A stretch of 64,000 nt of DNA from DATAEG01 sp963703085 (GCA_963703085.1 OY969789.1:558001-622000); one strand, 5' to 3'; shown: positions 1 through 8,649, counted from the stretch's first letter. Numbers and translations: made by a program. The notes: generated from the sequence alone by a model not told the origin.

Positions 1-431
1 ACGAGCACCCGGGCCAGATTCACCGCGGACAGGTCGGCGCCGGGCAGTGCGCCCCCGGCCGCGCGGATCGCATCGTCCACGCGGGACCCGGCGGGTAGCC
101 GGACCAGGCCAGGGCGGCGCACCTTGCCCACCACGTCCACGACGACCTGCGCTGCGGTCGAACTCCGGGCCGGGGTGGTGACCGCGGCTGACCGGGCAGT
201 GCTCGATCGGGCCAGTGGCGTGCCGATCGGTCCGTCCGCGCCGGCCGCGCTCACCGGGGTGCTCCGCGGGCGCCCGGCCAGCAGCCGCCATCCCGAGAAA
301 GCGCCGACCAGGAGGACGACGACCGCAACGCCGGCCACGGCCCGGCGGCTGGGCACCAGCCGAACCGCCCGGTTGCCGACCGCGTCGGCCAGCCGCGTCC
401 GTAACGAGCCAACCTGATCGTCGAACTCCAC
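1..431 (-). CDS. comEA: ComEA-like DNA-binding competence protein (3' part outside window)
   Basis: The gene begins at a GTG at 431 with a GGGA-type ribosome site about 9 bases upstream and runs off the left edge, so only about 143 N-terminal residues are visible. They show a short cytoplasmic head, one membrane helix at about residues 31-51, a Ser/Thr/Ala-rich linker, and from about residue 97 an SLBB-type domain (VVDVVGKVRRPGLVRLPAGS). ComEA proteins are membrane-anchored and bind incoming DNA with helix-hairpin-helix motifs; that part would lie beyond the edge and is not seen. Its place downstream of degV and leuS on the same strand matches the usual actinobacterial rsfS...degV-comEA-comEC order. 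The two-gene MptB block interrupts that order here. Confidence 0.85.
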   Translation of the reverse strand, partial: MEFDDQVGSLRTRLADAVGNRAVRLVPSRRAVAGVAVVVLLVGAFSGWRLLAGRPRSTPVSAAGADGPIGTPLARSSTARSAAVTTPARSSTAAQVVVDVVGKVRRPGLVRLPAGSRVDDAIRAAGGALPGADLSAVNLARVL

Positions 432-514
432 CCCCGGTACCCATCCCTTCCGACCGTTCCGCGGCGGATCGAGCAGCGGCGGCTCGGGAGCCGCCGAAGG
501 TGGCAGCCCAGCAA

Positions 515-621
515 CGTGACCGGCAGGCGGCGGCTTCTGGCCCACCCCCGAAAGCGCGTCGAGCCGGGAGGCTGCGGTCTCCCGCGCTGCCCGGGAGAAC
601 CGCTGCCGCCTGCCGGTCACG
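515..621. repeat. 107-bp element with about 20-bp inverted ends
   Basis: Seventeen bases at 515-531 (CGTGACCGGCAGGCGGC) are repeated exactly inverted at 605-621. The pairing continues inward for about three more bases with one G-T pair. The 70-base interior contains a smaller GGGAG/CTCCC dyad. The element lies between divergent genes, so it is not placed like a shared terminator. It fills much of the 432-759 gap, the only stretch over 300 bases here without a gene; I see no reading frame of merit in it. Confidence 0.6.
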
Positions 622-759
622 CGAGGACGCTAGGTCGCATCGGCCGCGGTCCGCAGGGGCCGGCGCCCGGCTGTGCACAGCGCCGCGGCTGTGGACAGCG
701 GCGGCGTCGGACCGGCCGGGCATACCGTCCGGCGGCAGTGTGGATGGAAGACTGCGCGG

Positions 760-2409
760 GTGACCGAAGCCGCTGCCGACGCGACCCGCTCGCGGTCACA
801 GCGCACCGGCAGAAACAGCCCGGACAGCTGGCTGCAGCGGCTGGTAGCACCCGAGTACCGCCCGGTGACGATCGCGGTCGCACTCGCCGCGGCGCTGTGC
901 GTGTGCTATCTCGCGGTACCGCGGATGGGCAATGACCTGTCCGCGCAGCTGGCCCGCGCCGACTTCGCCAGGCACCACCCGTTCGCCATGATCGACTTCC
1001 GGTGGTTCGCCGGTGTGCTGCCCTACAGCTACTCGCTCTGGACGCCAGTGGTGATGGCCTACGTCGGGGTCAAGCTCTGCGCCGCCCTAGCCATGGTGAT
1101 CAGCGTGGGCCTACTGACTCGCCTGCTGCAACACGGCCGCGCGCCGCACCCGCTGCTCGGCGGGCTGGCCGCGAGCCTTTCGCTCGGCGCGAACGTGATC
1201 GAAGGCCGGGTGACCTTCGGCATCGGGGTGGCCTGTGGCCTAGGCGCATTGCTGCTGCTCGCCGCGCCGACCACCACGCGTCGGGCCGGCGCTGTTGTCC
1301 TCGCACTGCTCGCGGCTGGTGCGAGCCCGGTGGCGGCGCTCTTTCTCGGCCTGTGCGCGGTTGCGCTGGTGCTCACCCGCCGCATCGTCGACGGCCTCGC
1401 GCTCGGCATTGCCGTGAGCCTGCCGACGGTGTTGACCTCAGTGGTGTTCTCCGACCCGGGGCGGCAGATCTTCGGCGGGAAGGAAGCGACCCGCGACATC
1501 ATCATCAGCCTGTTGGTGGTGTGCGCGGTGAGCAACGCCAAGGTCCGGATCGTCGGCGTGCTGGGAGCGGCGTTGGCGTGGGGCGCGTTGCTGGTGAGCA
1601 GCCCGATCGGCAGCAACTCCTCGCGGCTGTCGATGCTGTTCGCGCTGCCTGTGCTGCTGGCCTTCCTACGCATGCCGAAGCCTTTGCGACGGTGGAAGGT
1701 CCCGTTCCCAGCCTTCGCCGCGGTAGTAGCGATCATCGGCTATCTCATTCAGCCGCTGGTCCTCGGTGGGACCGTCGGCGGCACCGGCCGGCCGGTCACC
1801 TATCCGTCCTACTTCGCGCCGGTAGCCGAGGCGATCGCCGCTCGCGGGCCGCTCACCGGGCGAGTCGAGGTCCCAGAGCTGACCGGCCACTGGGACGCGG
1901 CGTACCTCGCCAGCGACGTGCCGCTGGCGCGCGGTTGGCTGCGCCAGCTCGACACCAAGCTCAACGACCAGGTGTTCTATCAGGGCTCGCCCACCGCACA
2001 GACGTATCGGGAGTTCCTCGACCGCAATGCGGTGCAGTACGTGGCCGTGGCCGACGCCCGGGGCAGCGTGCGCGGCGCCCGCGAGAAGCGGCTGATCGCC
2101 ACCGGCCTGCCGTACCTGAGCAGGGTGTGGACCGACAAGCACTGGACGCTCTACGCGGTACGCGGCGCCGCCCCACTGGTGAGCGGACCGGCCCATCTCG
2201 ACAGTCAGCACCCCGACCGGATCACCTTCACCGTCACCGCTCGCGGCACCGTCCAGGTGCGGGTTCGCTGGCTGCGTTACCTCGCGCTGAGCGGGCCGAC
2301 GGGCACCTGCTTGCACCGAACCAGTGCTCAGCAGGTCGAGCTGCGCGATGCCGCGCCGGGCAGATACACGATCGGTTCAGCGTTCCCGTCCGGATCCCGC
2401 ACGTGTTGA
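760..2409 (+). CDS. Multi-pass membrane protein, partner of the MptB-like enzyme
   Basis: This is a 549-residue protein starting at GTG 760, with GGATGGAAG ten bases upstream; an ATG at 673 is in frame but lacks a ribosome site and gives a non-conserved head. Residues from about 35 to 360 are strongly hydrophobic, with roughly ten membrane segments. The last 180 or so residues are a hydrophilic, probably extracytoplasmic domain ending in a Cys. The gene overlaps the following MptB-like gene by seven bases, so the two are translationally coupled. Topology and partner suggest a cell-envelope glycan function, possibly a GT-C-like transferase or accessory factor, but I do not recognise a family and no catalytic motif stands out. 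Confidence 0.7.
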   Translation: MTEAAADATRSRSQRTGRNSPDSWLQRLVAPEYRPVTIAVALAAALCVCYLAVPRMGNDLSAQLARADFARHHPFAMIDFRWFAGVLPYSYSLWTPVVMAYVGVKLCAALAMVISVGLLTRLLQHGRAPHPLLGGLAASLSLGANVIEGRVTFGIGVACGLGALLLLAAPTTTRRAGAVVLALLAAGASPVAALFLGLCAVALVLTRRIVDGLALGIAVSLPTVLTSVVFSDPGRQIFGGKEATRDIIISLLVVCAVSNAKVRIVGVLGAALAWGALLVSSPIGSNSSRLSMLFALPVLLAFLRMPKPLRRWKVPFPAFAAVVAIIGYLIQPLVLGGTVGGTGRPVTYPSYFAPVAEAIAARGPLTGRVEVPELTGHWDAAYLASDVPLARGWLRQLDTKLNDQVFYQGSPTAQTYREFLDRNAVQYVAVADARGSVRGAREKRLIATGLPYLSRVWTDKHWTLYAVRGAAPLVSGPAHLDSQHPDRITFTVTARGTVQVRVRWLRYLALSGPTGTCLHRTSAQQVELRDAAPGRYTIGSAFPSGSRTC

Positions 2410-3932
2410 CGGTCGACCGTCGCCTCATCGCGGCCGGATCGGTCGGGACCCTGCTCATTGCGCTCTCGTCGTGGTGGTTGGCCGCGACACCTGCGTCCTT
2501 CCGCACCCATCGACCCGCACTGGTCAACTGGCTGCCCCGGCACGCAATGGTCGCGTTCGCGGCCTTCGCCATCGGACTGGCGATGCTGGTGCTGGCCTGG
2601 TTGTGCATCGGTCGGATCGTGCTGCGCGCCAGCGAACCCGTCGGGCTGCGGCTGCTCACCGTTGCCTGGGCAACCCCGATGTTGCTGAGCATGCCGTTCG
2701 GCCGGGACTTGTACTCCTACGCCGCACAGGGCCGGCTCGTGCAGCTCGGCTTCGACCCGTACCACGATGTGCCAGCGCGGCTGCCGGCCCGGTATCTGCT
2801 CGAGGTGAGCGGCCGCTGGCTGCACACGCCGGCACCGTACGGCCCGGTCTGGCTGGAGATCTCTCGTGCGGTCACTGCCCTGGCGCATCCGCACGTCGCG
2901 GTCGCAGCTTTCCTGCTGCGGCTGCCCGCGTACGTCGGCGTGCTGCTGACGATGTGGCTGCTGCCGCGGATCGCGGCGCGATTCGGGCTGCGTGGCGACC
3001 GCGCGCTGTGGCTGGCGCTGGCCAATCCGGTGACTCTGGTGCTCGGTCTTGGCGGCGGGCACAACGACTTGTTCATGGTCGGTCTCGTGATCGCCGGTTT
3101 CGCGATTGCGCTTCGCCGCGATGCCGGCTGGATGGAGCTGTGCCTCGGATCAGCGCTCATCGGACTTGCCGTCATGGTCAAGTTCCCGGCGGCGATCGGC
3201 TTGGCGTTCCTGGTGCCGCTGTGGCTCGCCGGGCGGGCCCAGAGACTCGCCGGGCAGGCCCGAAGAAATGGGCGGCGGTTGCCGCTGGTTGCCGCCGTTG
3301 CCGCGGTGCTGGCCGGCGGCGCAGCTGCCGGGCTGGCCACCGCGGCGAGCGGCCTCGGGATCGGCTGGGTGCACCAGGCCGGCGCCGACAACTCCATCGT
3401 GAACTGGCAATCCGCGCCGACGTTCATCGGGATGCTGTGGAACACCGTCACCCTGGGCGCCTCGCATGCCACGACACTGAACGCGACGATTCGCCATGCC
3501 CGCATGGTGGCATCGATAGTGGCCGGCCTGGTCGTGATCGGGTTGTGGTTGCTCGCGGTGCGCCGCGCCGACGCGCGCCGCAGCCTGGTGCTGCTCGCCG
3601 TGGCCACGCTGGTCGTCGTCCTGCTGGGGCAGACCTTCCAGCCGTGGTACCTGTTCTGGGCACTGCCCTTCCTCGGTCTGGTCGCCGGGCCGACCCGCTG
3701 GGTGATCGCCCTGGCGGCGGTGTGCATCGCCGAGGTGATGGTGACCATGCCGGACGGGAGTGGGTGGGAGGACCGATGGGCTGCCGTGCCCGCGTTCGCC
3801 GGCGCAGCGGTGCTGACGTGGTGGCTGCTCGGTTCAGCTCGGCTGCCGGCACAGCGACACGCCCACCACGCCGGGCCCGGTGTGCGCGCCGACGATGGCT
3901 CCCACCTCACTGGTGAGCACTTGCCCGACTGA
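2403..3932 (+). CDS. MptB-like polyprenol-phosphomannose alpha-1,6-mannosyltransferase
   Basis: A 509-residue, about 12-helix membrane protein of the MptA/MptB type (GT-C fold, GT87-like). In mycobacteria and corynebacteria these enzymes build the alpha-1,6-mannan core of lipomannan from polyprenol-phosphomannose outside the membrane. The family features visible are the early FGRDLYSYAAQGRLV segment with an acidic residue in the first large outer loop, FDPYHDVPARLP, the HTPAPYGPVWL stretch and LGGGHNDLFMV. The start is GTG 2403, overlapping the upstream stop. The last 33 or so residues are read through the opposite strand of the degV-family gene and look unlike the family, so the 3' end overlaps that convergent gene by 99 bases. 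The exact acceptor cannot be told from sequence. Confidence 0.8.
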   Translation: MLTVDRRLIAAGSVGTLLIALSSWWLAATPASFRTHRPALVNWLPRHAMVAFAAFAIGLAMLVLAWLCIGRIVLRASEPVGLRLLTVAWATPMLLSMPFGRDLYSYAAQGRLVQLGFDPYHDVPARLPARYLLEVSGRWLHTPAPYGPVWLEISRAVTALAHPHVAVAAFLLRLPAYVGVLLTMWLLPRIAARFGLRGDRALWLALANPVTLVLGLGGGHNDLFMVGLVIAGFAIALRRDAGWMELCLGSALIGLAVMVKFPAAIGLAFLVPLWLAGRAQRLAGQARRNGRRLPLVAAVAAVLAGGAAAGLATAASGLGIGWVHQAGADNSIVNWQSAPTFIGMLWNTVTLGASHATTLNATIRHARMVASIVAGLVVIGLWLLAVRRADARRSLVLLAVATLVVVLLGQTFQPWYLFWALPFLGLVAGPTRWVIALAAVCIAEVMVTMPDGSGWEDRWAAVPAFAGAAVLTWWLLGSARLPAQRHAHHAGPGVRADDGSHLTGEHLPD

Positions 3933-4688
3933 CGGAAGCTGCGCGCGCAGCGCTCGCTGCACTTCGTCGGCCCGGGCTTGCGCTGCGAGATGCTGCACCG
4001 CGACGTCCACCCGTTCGTCGCCGGCCGCCTCGACGGTCAGCGCCACCAACCTGGCCAGCGCTCGGGACGACGTGCGCACCTTCTCCAACAACACGATTCG
4101 GCCGTCCCAGACGTGCAGCAGCGGCTTGACCGACAGCGCCGTGCCGAGCATGGCGGCTGCCGTGCCGATCCGGCCACCACGGCGCAAGTACTCCAACGTG
4201 TCGACGTAGAAGACGCATCGGGTCCGGTCGACGGCGGCGACCGCCGCATCCTGGACGGCGCCCGGCCCGGCTCCCTCGGCAGCGGCATGCGCGGCAGCGA
4301 TCGCGGCGAAGCCCAACGCCATCGAGGTGGACCGCGAGTCGACGACGCGCACCATGCCGTAGCCGAACTCCTGTGCAGCCAGTCGGGCGGAGTCCCACGT
4401 CCCGGACAGCTCCGCCGAGATGTGCACCGACACCACGTGCTCCGCGCCGGCGTCGAGCACCTTCTGGTATGCGGTCACGAAGTCGGCCGGGGATGGACGC
4501 GAGGTGGACACCTGCTGCTTGTTGCGCAACGCATCCAGCACGGTGTCGGTGCCGGCGTCGACCCCGTCGAGGACGCTGCGGTTACCGATGGCAAGGCGCA
4601 ACGGGACGACGTGGATGCCGAGCTCGTCGGCCCGGTCGGTGGGCAGGTCCGACGTCGAGTCGGTCACCACCGCCACCCGTGCGCTCAT
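3834..4688 (-). CDS. DegV family fatty-acid-binding protein
   Basis: A 284-residue protein starting at ATG 4688. DegV proteins (FakB-like in Firmicutes) bind one fatty acid between two domains and can present it to a fatty-acid kinase. The N-terminal signature VAVVTDSTSDLP, the TSRPSPADF loop, the HISAELSGTWDSAR segment and the central RRGGRIG stretch are all present, and the length is normal. It lies 32 bases downstream of leuS on the same strand and is probably co-transcribed. A DegV gene between rsfS/leuS and comEA is usual in actinobacteria. No FakA-type kinase is in the window, so its partner is unknown. The 3' end is overlapped by the convergent MptB-like gene. Confidence 0.92.
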   Translation of the reverse strand: MSARVAVVTDSTSDLPTDRADELGIHVVPLRLAIGNRSVLDGVDAGTDTVLDALRNKQQVSTSRPSPADFVTAYQKVLDAGAEHVVSVHISAELSGTWDSARLAAQEFGYGMVRVVDSRSTSMALGFAAIAAAHAAAEGAGPGAVQDAAVAAVDRTRCVFYVDTLEYLRRGGRIGTAAAMLGTALSVKPLLHVWDGRIVLLEKVRTSSRALARLVALTVEAAGDERVDVAVQHLAAQARADEVQRALRAQLPSVGQVLTSEVGAIVGAHTGPGVVGVSLCRQPS

Positions 4689-4720
4689 AGTCGCCAGAGC
4701 GTAGCCCGCGGTCCCCTCGA

Positions 4721-7594
4721 TCAGACGACGAAGTTGACCAGCCGGCCGGGAACGGCGATGACCCGCTTCGGCTCGCGACCGTCCAGTACGGCGACCACCC
4801 TCGCGTCGGCCCGGGCAACGGCCTCCAGCTCTGCCTTGTCCGCGGCGGCCGGTGCTTGGATGACGACGCGGACCTTGCCGTTGACCTGCACCGGTACCTC
4901 GATGGTGTCGACGGCCAACCAGCGCTCCTCGGCGGCCGGGAAAGGATGCCAGGCCAGCGATTCGGCATGTCCCAACCGAGACCAGAGTTCCTCCGCTGCG
5001 TGTGGTGCCAGTGGAGCCAGCAGCAACACCATCGGCTCGACGACAGCCCTCGGGGCCCCGCCGTCCGGGTACGCCTGGGTCAGCGCATTGTTCAGCTCGG
5101 TGATGCGGGCGATCGCGGTGTTGAAGTGCAACGTCTCCATGCTTTCCCGGACAGCCGCGATGGTCTTGTGCAGCAGGCGGTTCAGCTCGTCCGGCACCGG
5201 GCCGTCGCCGACGTGCGCGGCACCGGTCTGCTCGGACAGCACGACCCGCCAGATGCGCTGCAGCAATCGGAACGAGCCGACCACTGCCTTCGTGTCCCAC
5301 GGCCGGGATTGCTCCAGCGGACCGGTGAACATCTCGAACAGCCGCAGCGTGTCCGCTCCGTATGCCGCGTACATGTCGTCCGGCGTCGTCACGTTGCGCT
5401 GCGACTTGCCCATCTTGCCGTATTCCCGGCTGACTTCCTGTCCGTCGTACAGATAGGTGATGTCGTCGCCCTCCACCTTCTCCACCACCTGAGCGGCGGG
5501 AACGTAGGCACCACGGCCGTCGACGAATGCGTAGGCCTGCACCATGCCCTGGTTGATCAACTTGTGGAACGGCTCGGCGCTGCTCACGTATCCCAGGTCG
5601 AACAGAACCTTGTGCCAGAACCGCGCGTACAGCAGGTGCAGCACTGCATGCTCGACCCCGCCGACATACAGCTGCACACCGCCCAGCGGACGGTCCGGAG
5701 TCGGACCCAGCCAGTACTTCTCGATGGCCGGATCGACGACCGCCTCGGTGTTGGACGGGTCGGCGTAGCGCAGTTCGTACCAACACGACCCGGCCCAGTT
5801 CGGCATGGTGCTGGTTTCGCGCCGGTACCGCTTCGGGCCGTCGCCCAGGTCCAGCGTGACGTTCACCCAGTCGGTCAGCCGGCCCAGCGGTGGTTCCGGC
5901 AGCGAGGCTGCGTCGTCCGGGTCGAACGATTTCGGCGAGAACTTGTCGGTGTCCGGCAACTCCAGGGGCAACATCGACTCCGGCAAGGCGATCGGTAGGC
6001 CCGTCTGGTCGTACACGATCGGGAACGGCTCGCCCCAGTACCGCTGGCGCGAGAACAACCAGTCGCGCAGCCGGTAGGTGACCGCGCCGCGACCCATCCC
6101 CTGGTGCTCCAGCCACCGGATGATGGTCGCCTTCGCCTCAGCGATTCCCATCCCGTTCAGGTCCAAGCCGCTGTCGTTCGCCGAGTTGATCGCCGGTCCG
6201 TCACCGGTGAACGCAGCACCGTCGAAGCCATCCGGCGGCTGCACCGTGCGCACGATCGGCAAGTCGAATGCTTCGGCGAAGGCCCAGTCCCGCTCGTCCT
6301 GGCCCGGCACCGCCATGATCGCGCCGGTGCCGTAGCCCATCAGGACGTAGTCGGCGATGAACACGGGGATCGACTCGCCGTTCGCCGGGTTGGTGGCATA
6401 GCTGCCGGTGAAGACTCCGGTCTTCTCCTTCGCCACCACCTGCCGGTCCAGGTCAGACCTGCCGGCGGCGAAGGTGCGGTAGGCCTTCACCGCTTCGGCC
6501 GGGGTGGGATGACCGCCGGTCCATGCGACAGGCACCGCACCAGGCCATGCCGTTGCGGTCAACGCGTCGACCAGCGGATGCTCCGGGGCCAGCACCATGT
6601 ACGTCGCGCCGAAGAGCGTGTCCGGGCGGGTGGTGAATACCTCGATCTCCCCGGCCGGCAACGGGAACCGGATGTGCGCTCCCTCGGAGCGGCCGATCCA
6701 GTTGCGTTGCATCGTGCTGACCTTGCTCGGCCAGTCGATGCGCTCCAGGTCGGCCAGCAGCCGCTCGGCATACGCGGTGATCCGCATCATCCATTGGGTC
6801 AGCGGCTTGCGGAACACCGGGAAGTTGCCGCGCTCGCTGCGACCTTCTGAGGTGACCTCCTCGTTGGCCAGCACGGTGCCCAGGCCAGGACACCAGTTCA
6901 CCGTCGACTCCGTGCGATAGACCAAGCGGTGGTTGTCGATGACGGTGCGGCGCTGCACCTCGTCCAGCGCAGCCCACTCGATGCCGAACGGGTTGCTGCC
7001 CTCGCCCGGCTGCCGGGTGCCGGCGTCCAGTTCCTCGATCAGTTCTCCGATCGGCCGCGCCTTGTCGACCGCCTGGTCGTACCAGGAGTTGAAGATCTGC
7101 ACGAAGATCCACTGCGTCCACTTGTAGTACGAGGGATCGGTCGTGACGATCGAACGGCGGTGGTCGTGACCCATTCCCATCCGGCGCAGCTGCCGGCGGA
7201 AGGTGTCGATGTTGGCGTAGGTCGTGGTGGCGGGATGCTGTCCGGTCTGCACGGCGTATTGCTCGGCCGGCAGGCCGAACGCGTCGAAGCCCATCGTGTG
7301 CAGTACGTTCTCCCCGCGCATCCGCAGGTACCGGGCGTAAACATCGGTGGCGATGTAGCCCAGTGGGTGCCCGACGTGCAAGCCGTCCCCGGACGGGTAG
7401 GGGAACATGTCCATGATGAAGGCGTGCGGCCGGTCGGCGACCGCGGCGAAACCCGCGGCGAGCGGACCGGTCGGGTTCGGCGCCTCGAAGGTCCCCGCGT
7501 CGGCCCACCGCTGCTGCCAGGCCAGCTCGATCTGATCGGCCACTTCCGCGGTGTAGCGGAACGCCGGCTCATCGGCCTGCTTCATCTCGGTCAT
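4721..7594 (-). CDS. leuS: Leucyl-tRNA synthetase
   Basis: A 957-residue class I aminoacyl-tRNA synthetase charging tRNA-Leu. The HIGH motif appears as HVGH at about residues 73-76 after MFPYPSGDGL, and the KMSKS loop appears as KMGKS near residue 727. Between them lie the editing domain (with VFTTRPDTLFGATYMVLAPEH) and the C-terminal anticodon-binding and tail domains ending RLVNFVV. The chosen start is ATG 7594 with AGGGAG ten bases upstream; a frame extension to 7708 has no ribosome site and would enter the leader. The 230-base leader carries a leucine-rich mini-ORF and a terminator hairpin, annotated separately, so expression is probably set by charged tRNA-Leu. Transcription likely enters from the upstream phosphatase gene. 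Confidence 0.97.
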   Translation of the reverse strand: MTEMKQADEPAFRYTAEVADQIELAWQQRWADAGTFEAPNPTGPLAAGFAAVADRPHAFIMDMFPYPSGDGLHVGHPLGYIATDVYARYLRMRGENVLHTMGFDAFGLPAEQYAVQTGQHPATTTYANIDTFRRQLRRMGMGHDHRRSIVTTDPSYYKWTQWIFVQIFNSWYDQAVDKARPIGELIEELDAGTRQPGEGSNPFGIEWAALDEVQRRTVIDNHRLVYRTESTVNWCPGLGTVLANEEVTSEGRSERGNFPVFRKPLTQWMMRITAYAERLLADLERIDWPSKVSTMQRNWIGRSEGAHIRFPLPAGEIEVFTTRPDTLFGATYMVLAPEHPLVDALTATAWPGAVPVAWTGGHPTPAEAVKAYRTFAAGRSDLDRQVVAKEKTGVFTGSYATNPANGESIPVFIADYVLMGYGTGAIMAVPGQDERDWAFAEAFDLPIVRTVQPPDGFDGAAFTGDGPAINSANDSGLDLNGMGIAEAKATIIRWLEHQGMGRGAVTYRLRDWLFSRQRYWGEPFPIVYDQTGLPIALPESMLPLELPDTDKFSPKSFDPDDAASLPEPPLGRLTDWVNVTLDLGDGPKRYRRETSTMPNWAGSCWYELRYADPSNTEAVVDPAIEKYWLGPTPDRPLGGVQLYVGGVEHAVLHLLYARFWHKVLFDLGYVSSAEPFHKLINQGMVQAYAFVDGRGAYVPAAQVVEKVEGDDITYLYDGQEVSREYGKMGKSQRNVTTPDDMYAAYGADTLRLFEMFTGPLEQSRPWDTKAVVGSFRLLQRIWRVVLSEQTGAAHVGDGPVPDELNRLLHKTIAAVRESMETLHFNTAIARITELNNALTQAYPDGGAPRAVVEPMVLLLAPLAPHAAEELWSRLGHAESLAWHPFPAAEERWLAVDTIEVPVQVNGKVRVVIQAPAAADKAELEAVARADARVVAVLDGREPKRVIAVPGRLVNFVV

Positions 7595-7762
7595 GCGTGC
7601 GTACTCCCTGTGTCTGTGGCGCCGGCCTCTCGCAAGCTCGGCACGGACGCGACGGCCATGCTTCGGCGGCTGCTTCGTGGGCGTCGCAGCCCCGACCGCC
7701 TGGACCACCGATCGGCGGTATCGCTGTGCTGCGGTACAGCCGTGTTCGGCATTGCAAACGAA

Positions 7763-7793
7763 GAGCCCCTGGCGAATGTTCGCGCAAGGGCTC
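7763..7793 (-). terminator. Candidate attenuator terminator of leuS
   Basis: Read on the minus strand, GAGCCCTTG pairs with CAGGGGCTC over nine base pairs (one G-U). A CGAA/TTCG extension above this gives a strong stem, followed by T-rich TTCGTTT at 7762-7756. It lies between the leader peptide and the leuS start, where a classical attenuator terminator would be. Confidence 0.65.
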
Positions 7794-7794
7794 G

Positions 7795-7826
7795 AGCCGT
7801 ATCTCGCTGTCCGGCGGGATACGGCT
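7795..7826 (-). promoter_or_regulatory. Leader hairpin covering the end of the leuS leader peptide
   Basis: Nine bases at 7818-7826 and nine at 7795-7803 are perfect inverted copies (AGCCGTATC and GATACGGCT on the minus strand) around a 14-base loop. The first arm starts inside the stop codon of the leader peptide. A ribosome stalled on its Leu codons would cover or open this arm, and its 3' arm abuts the terminator stem. This is the layout expected of a pause or anti-terminator switch; the exact alternative pairing was not computed. Confidence 0.6.
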
Positions 7827-7854
7827 ACCTAAGGAGCAGGCGGTGCTGGCTCAT
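7825..7854 (-). CDS. leuS leader peptide MSQHRLLLR
   Basis: A nine-codon reading frame (ATG AGC CAG CAC CGC CTG CTC CTT AGG TAG) has three consecutive Leu codons just before its stop. Its ATG overlaps the stop of the phosphatase gene as ATGA, so ribosomes finishing that gene could restart directly on it. Two hairpins follow, the second terminator-like, and then leuS. Leader-peptide attenuation before leuS has been predicted in some Streptomyces species, and this fits that class. Support is from codon content and layout only; nothing shows the peptide is made. Confidence 0.7.
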   Translation of the reverse strand: MSQHRLLLR

Positions 7855-8555
7855 GCCGTCGATGATATCCCGCTGTCGAGCGCAATCGACTCGCCGCCGG
7901 GCACATCGGCGTCCAGCGCCTCCGCATCCGGCTCCGCATCGGGCGCCAGCGGCAGCGGGATCACCGCCCCCTGCGGCCCGGCATTGTGCGCGCGCAGCCG
8001 CCAGCCGGACGGCTCGCGGTACAACTCGGACCAGTGGCAGTTCGCCAGTGGGCCGAGTACGTGCACGGTCTGCGGCAACCTCAGCAATGCTGTCGTCAGC
8101 GCCATGGCGGTCGCACTGTGCGTGACCAGCACAGCCAGCCCGACCTCCGGGAGCGCGGCGAAGGCTGCGCAGGCCCGATCGGCGACCTGCTCACGGGTCT
8201 CGCCGCCGCGCCGCGACACGTCGCGACCGGCAACCCAGTCGGCGATCTCGTCCGGATAGCGCTGCTCGACCTCGTCCCGGGTGAGGCCCTCCCAGTGCCC
8301 GAGCGACCGCTCCCGCAGCCGTGGGTCGGTCACCACGTCGACGCCGGTCACGCGGCCCAGCGTGGCCGCCGTCTGCGCCGCGCGCCGCAGATCGGACGTG
8401 ACGATGTACTGCGGGCGCAAGGACGCGAGCAATGCGGCCGCCGCCTCCGCCTGTTCCTGGCCAGTGCCGTCCAGTGGCGGATCGGCCTGTCCCTGGAAAC
8501 GCCGTTCTGCGTTCCACGCAGTGCGCCCGTGCCGCCAGAGCACGACGCTGTTCAT
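7851..8555 (-). CDS. Histidine phosphatase family protein, GpgP-like
   Basis: A 234-residue phosphoglycerate-mutase-fold phosphatase. The RHGRT motif at residues 8-12 holds the phosphohistidine. A second conserved Arg lies in TSDLRRAAQTA, the acid/base Glu in LRERSLGHWEGLT, and the C-terminal catalytic His in VLVTHSATAMA. In mycobacteria the gene in this place after nadD and rsfS is the glucosyl-3-phosphoglycerate phosphatase GpgP of methylglucose lipopolysaccharide synthesis. Position and family make that role plausible, but the substrate cannot be read from the sequence. The Asp/Glu-rich tail after about residue 205 is outside the fold. Its stop overlaps the leuS leader peptide start, and it lies 94 bases downstream of rsfS. 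Confidence 0.85.
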   Translation of the reverse strand: MNSVVLWRHGRTAWNAERRFQGQADPPLDGTGQEQAEAAAALLASLRPQYIVTSDLRRAAQTAATLGRVTGVDVVTDPRLRERSLGHWEGLTRDEVEQRYPDEIADWVAGRDVSRRGGETREQVADRACAAFAALPEVGLAVLVTHSATAMALTTALLRLPQTVHVLGPLANCHWSELYREPSGWRLRAHNAGPQGAVIPLPLAPDAEPDAEALDADVPGGESIALDSGISSTA

Positions 8556-8649
8556 CGGATCGCCTGATCTGCGCGCGAGCGGTCATCGCGTTCGTGGGTC
8601 GGCAGCATCACCATGCCTCGTTGCGCATTCATGTCCGGACCGCGGCGGC

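Noticed and set aside
673..759. ATG 673 as start of the membrane protein gene
   Set aside because: No ribosome-binding site, and the added residues are not hydrophobic or conserved in type; GTG 760 has GGATGGAAG at the right distance.
1002..2402. A single long fusion protein running from 1002 into the MptB-like gene
   Set aside because: The upstream part is an out-of-frame shadow of the first membrane protein; MptB similarity begins only after GTG 2403.
7595..7850. T-box riboswitch before leuS
   Set aside because: No T-box bulge consensus (AGGGTGGNACCGCG) and no specifier-loop layout; the Leu-codon mini-ORF and simple hairpins fit attenuation better.
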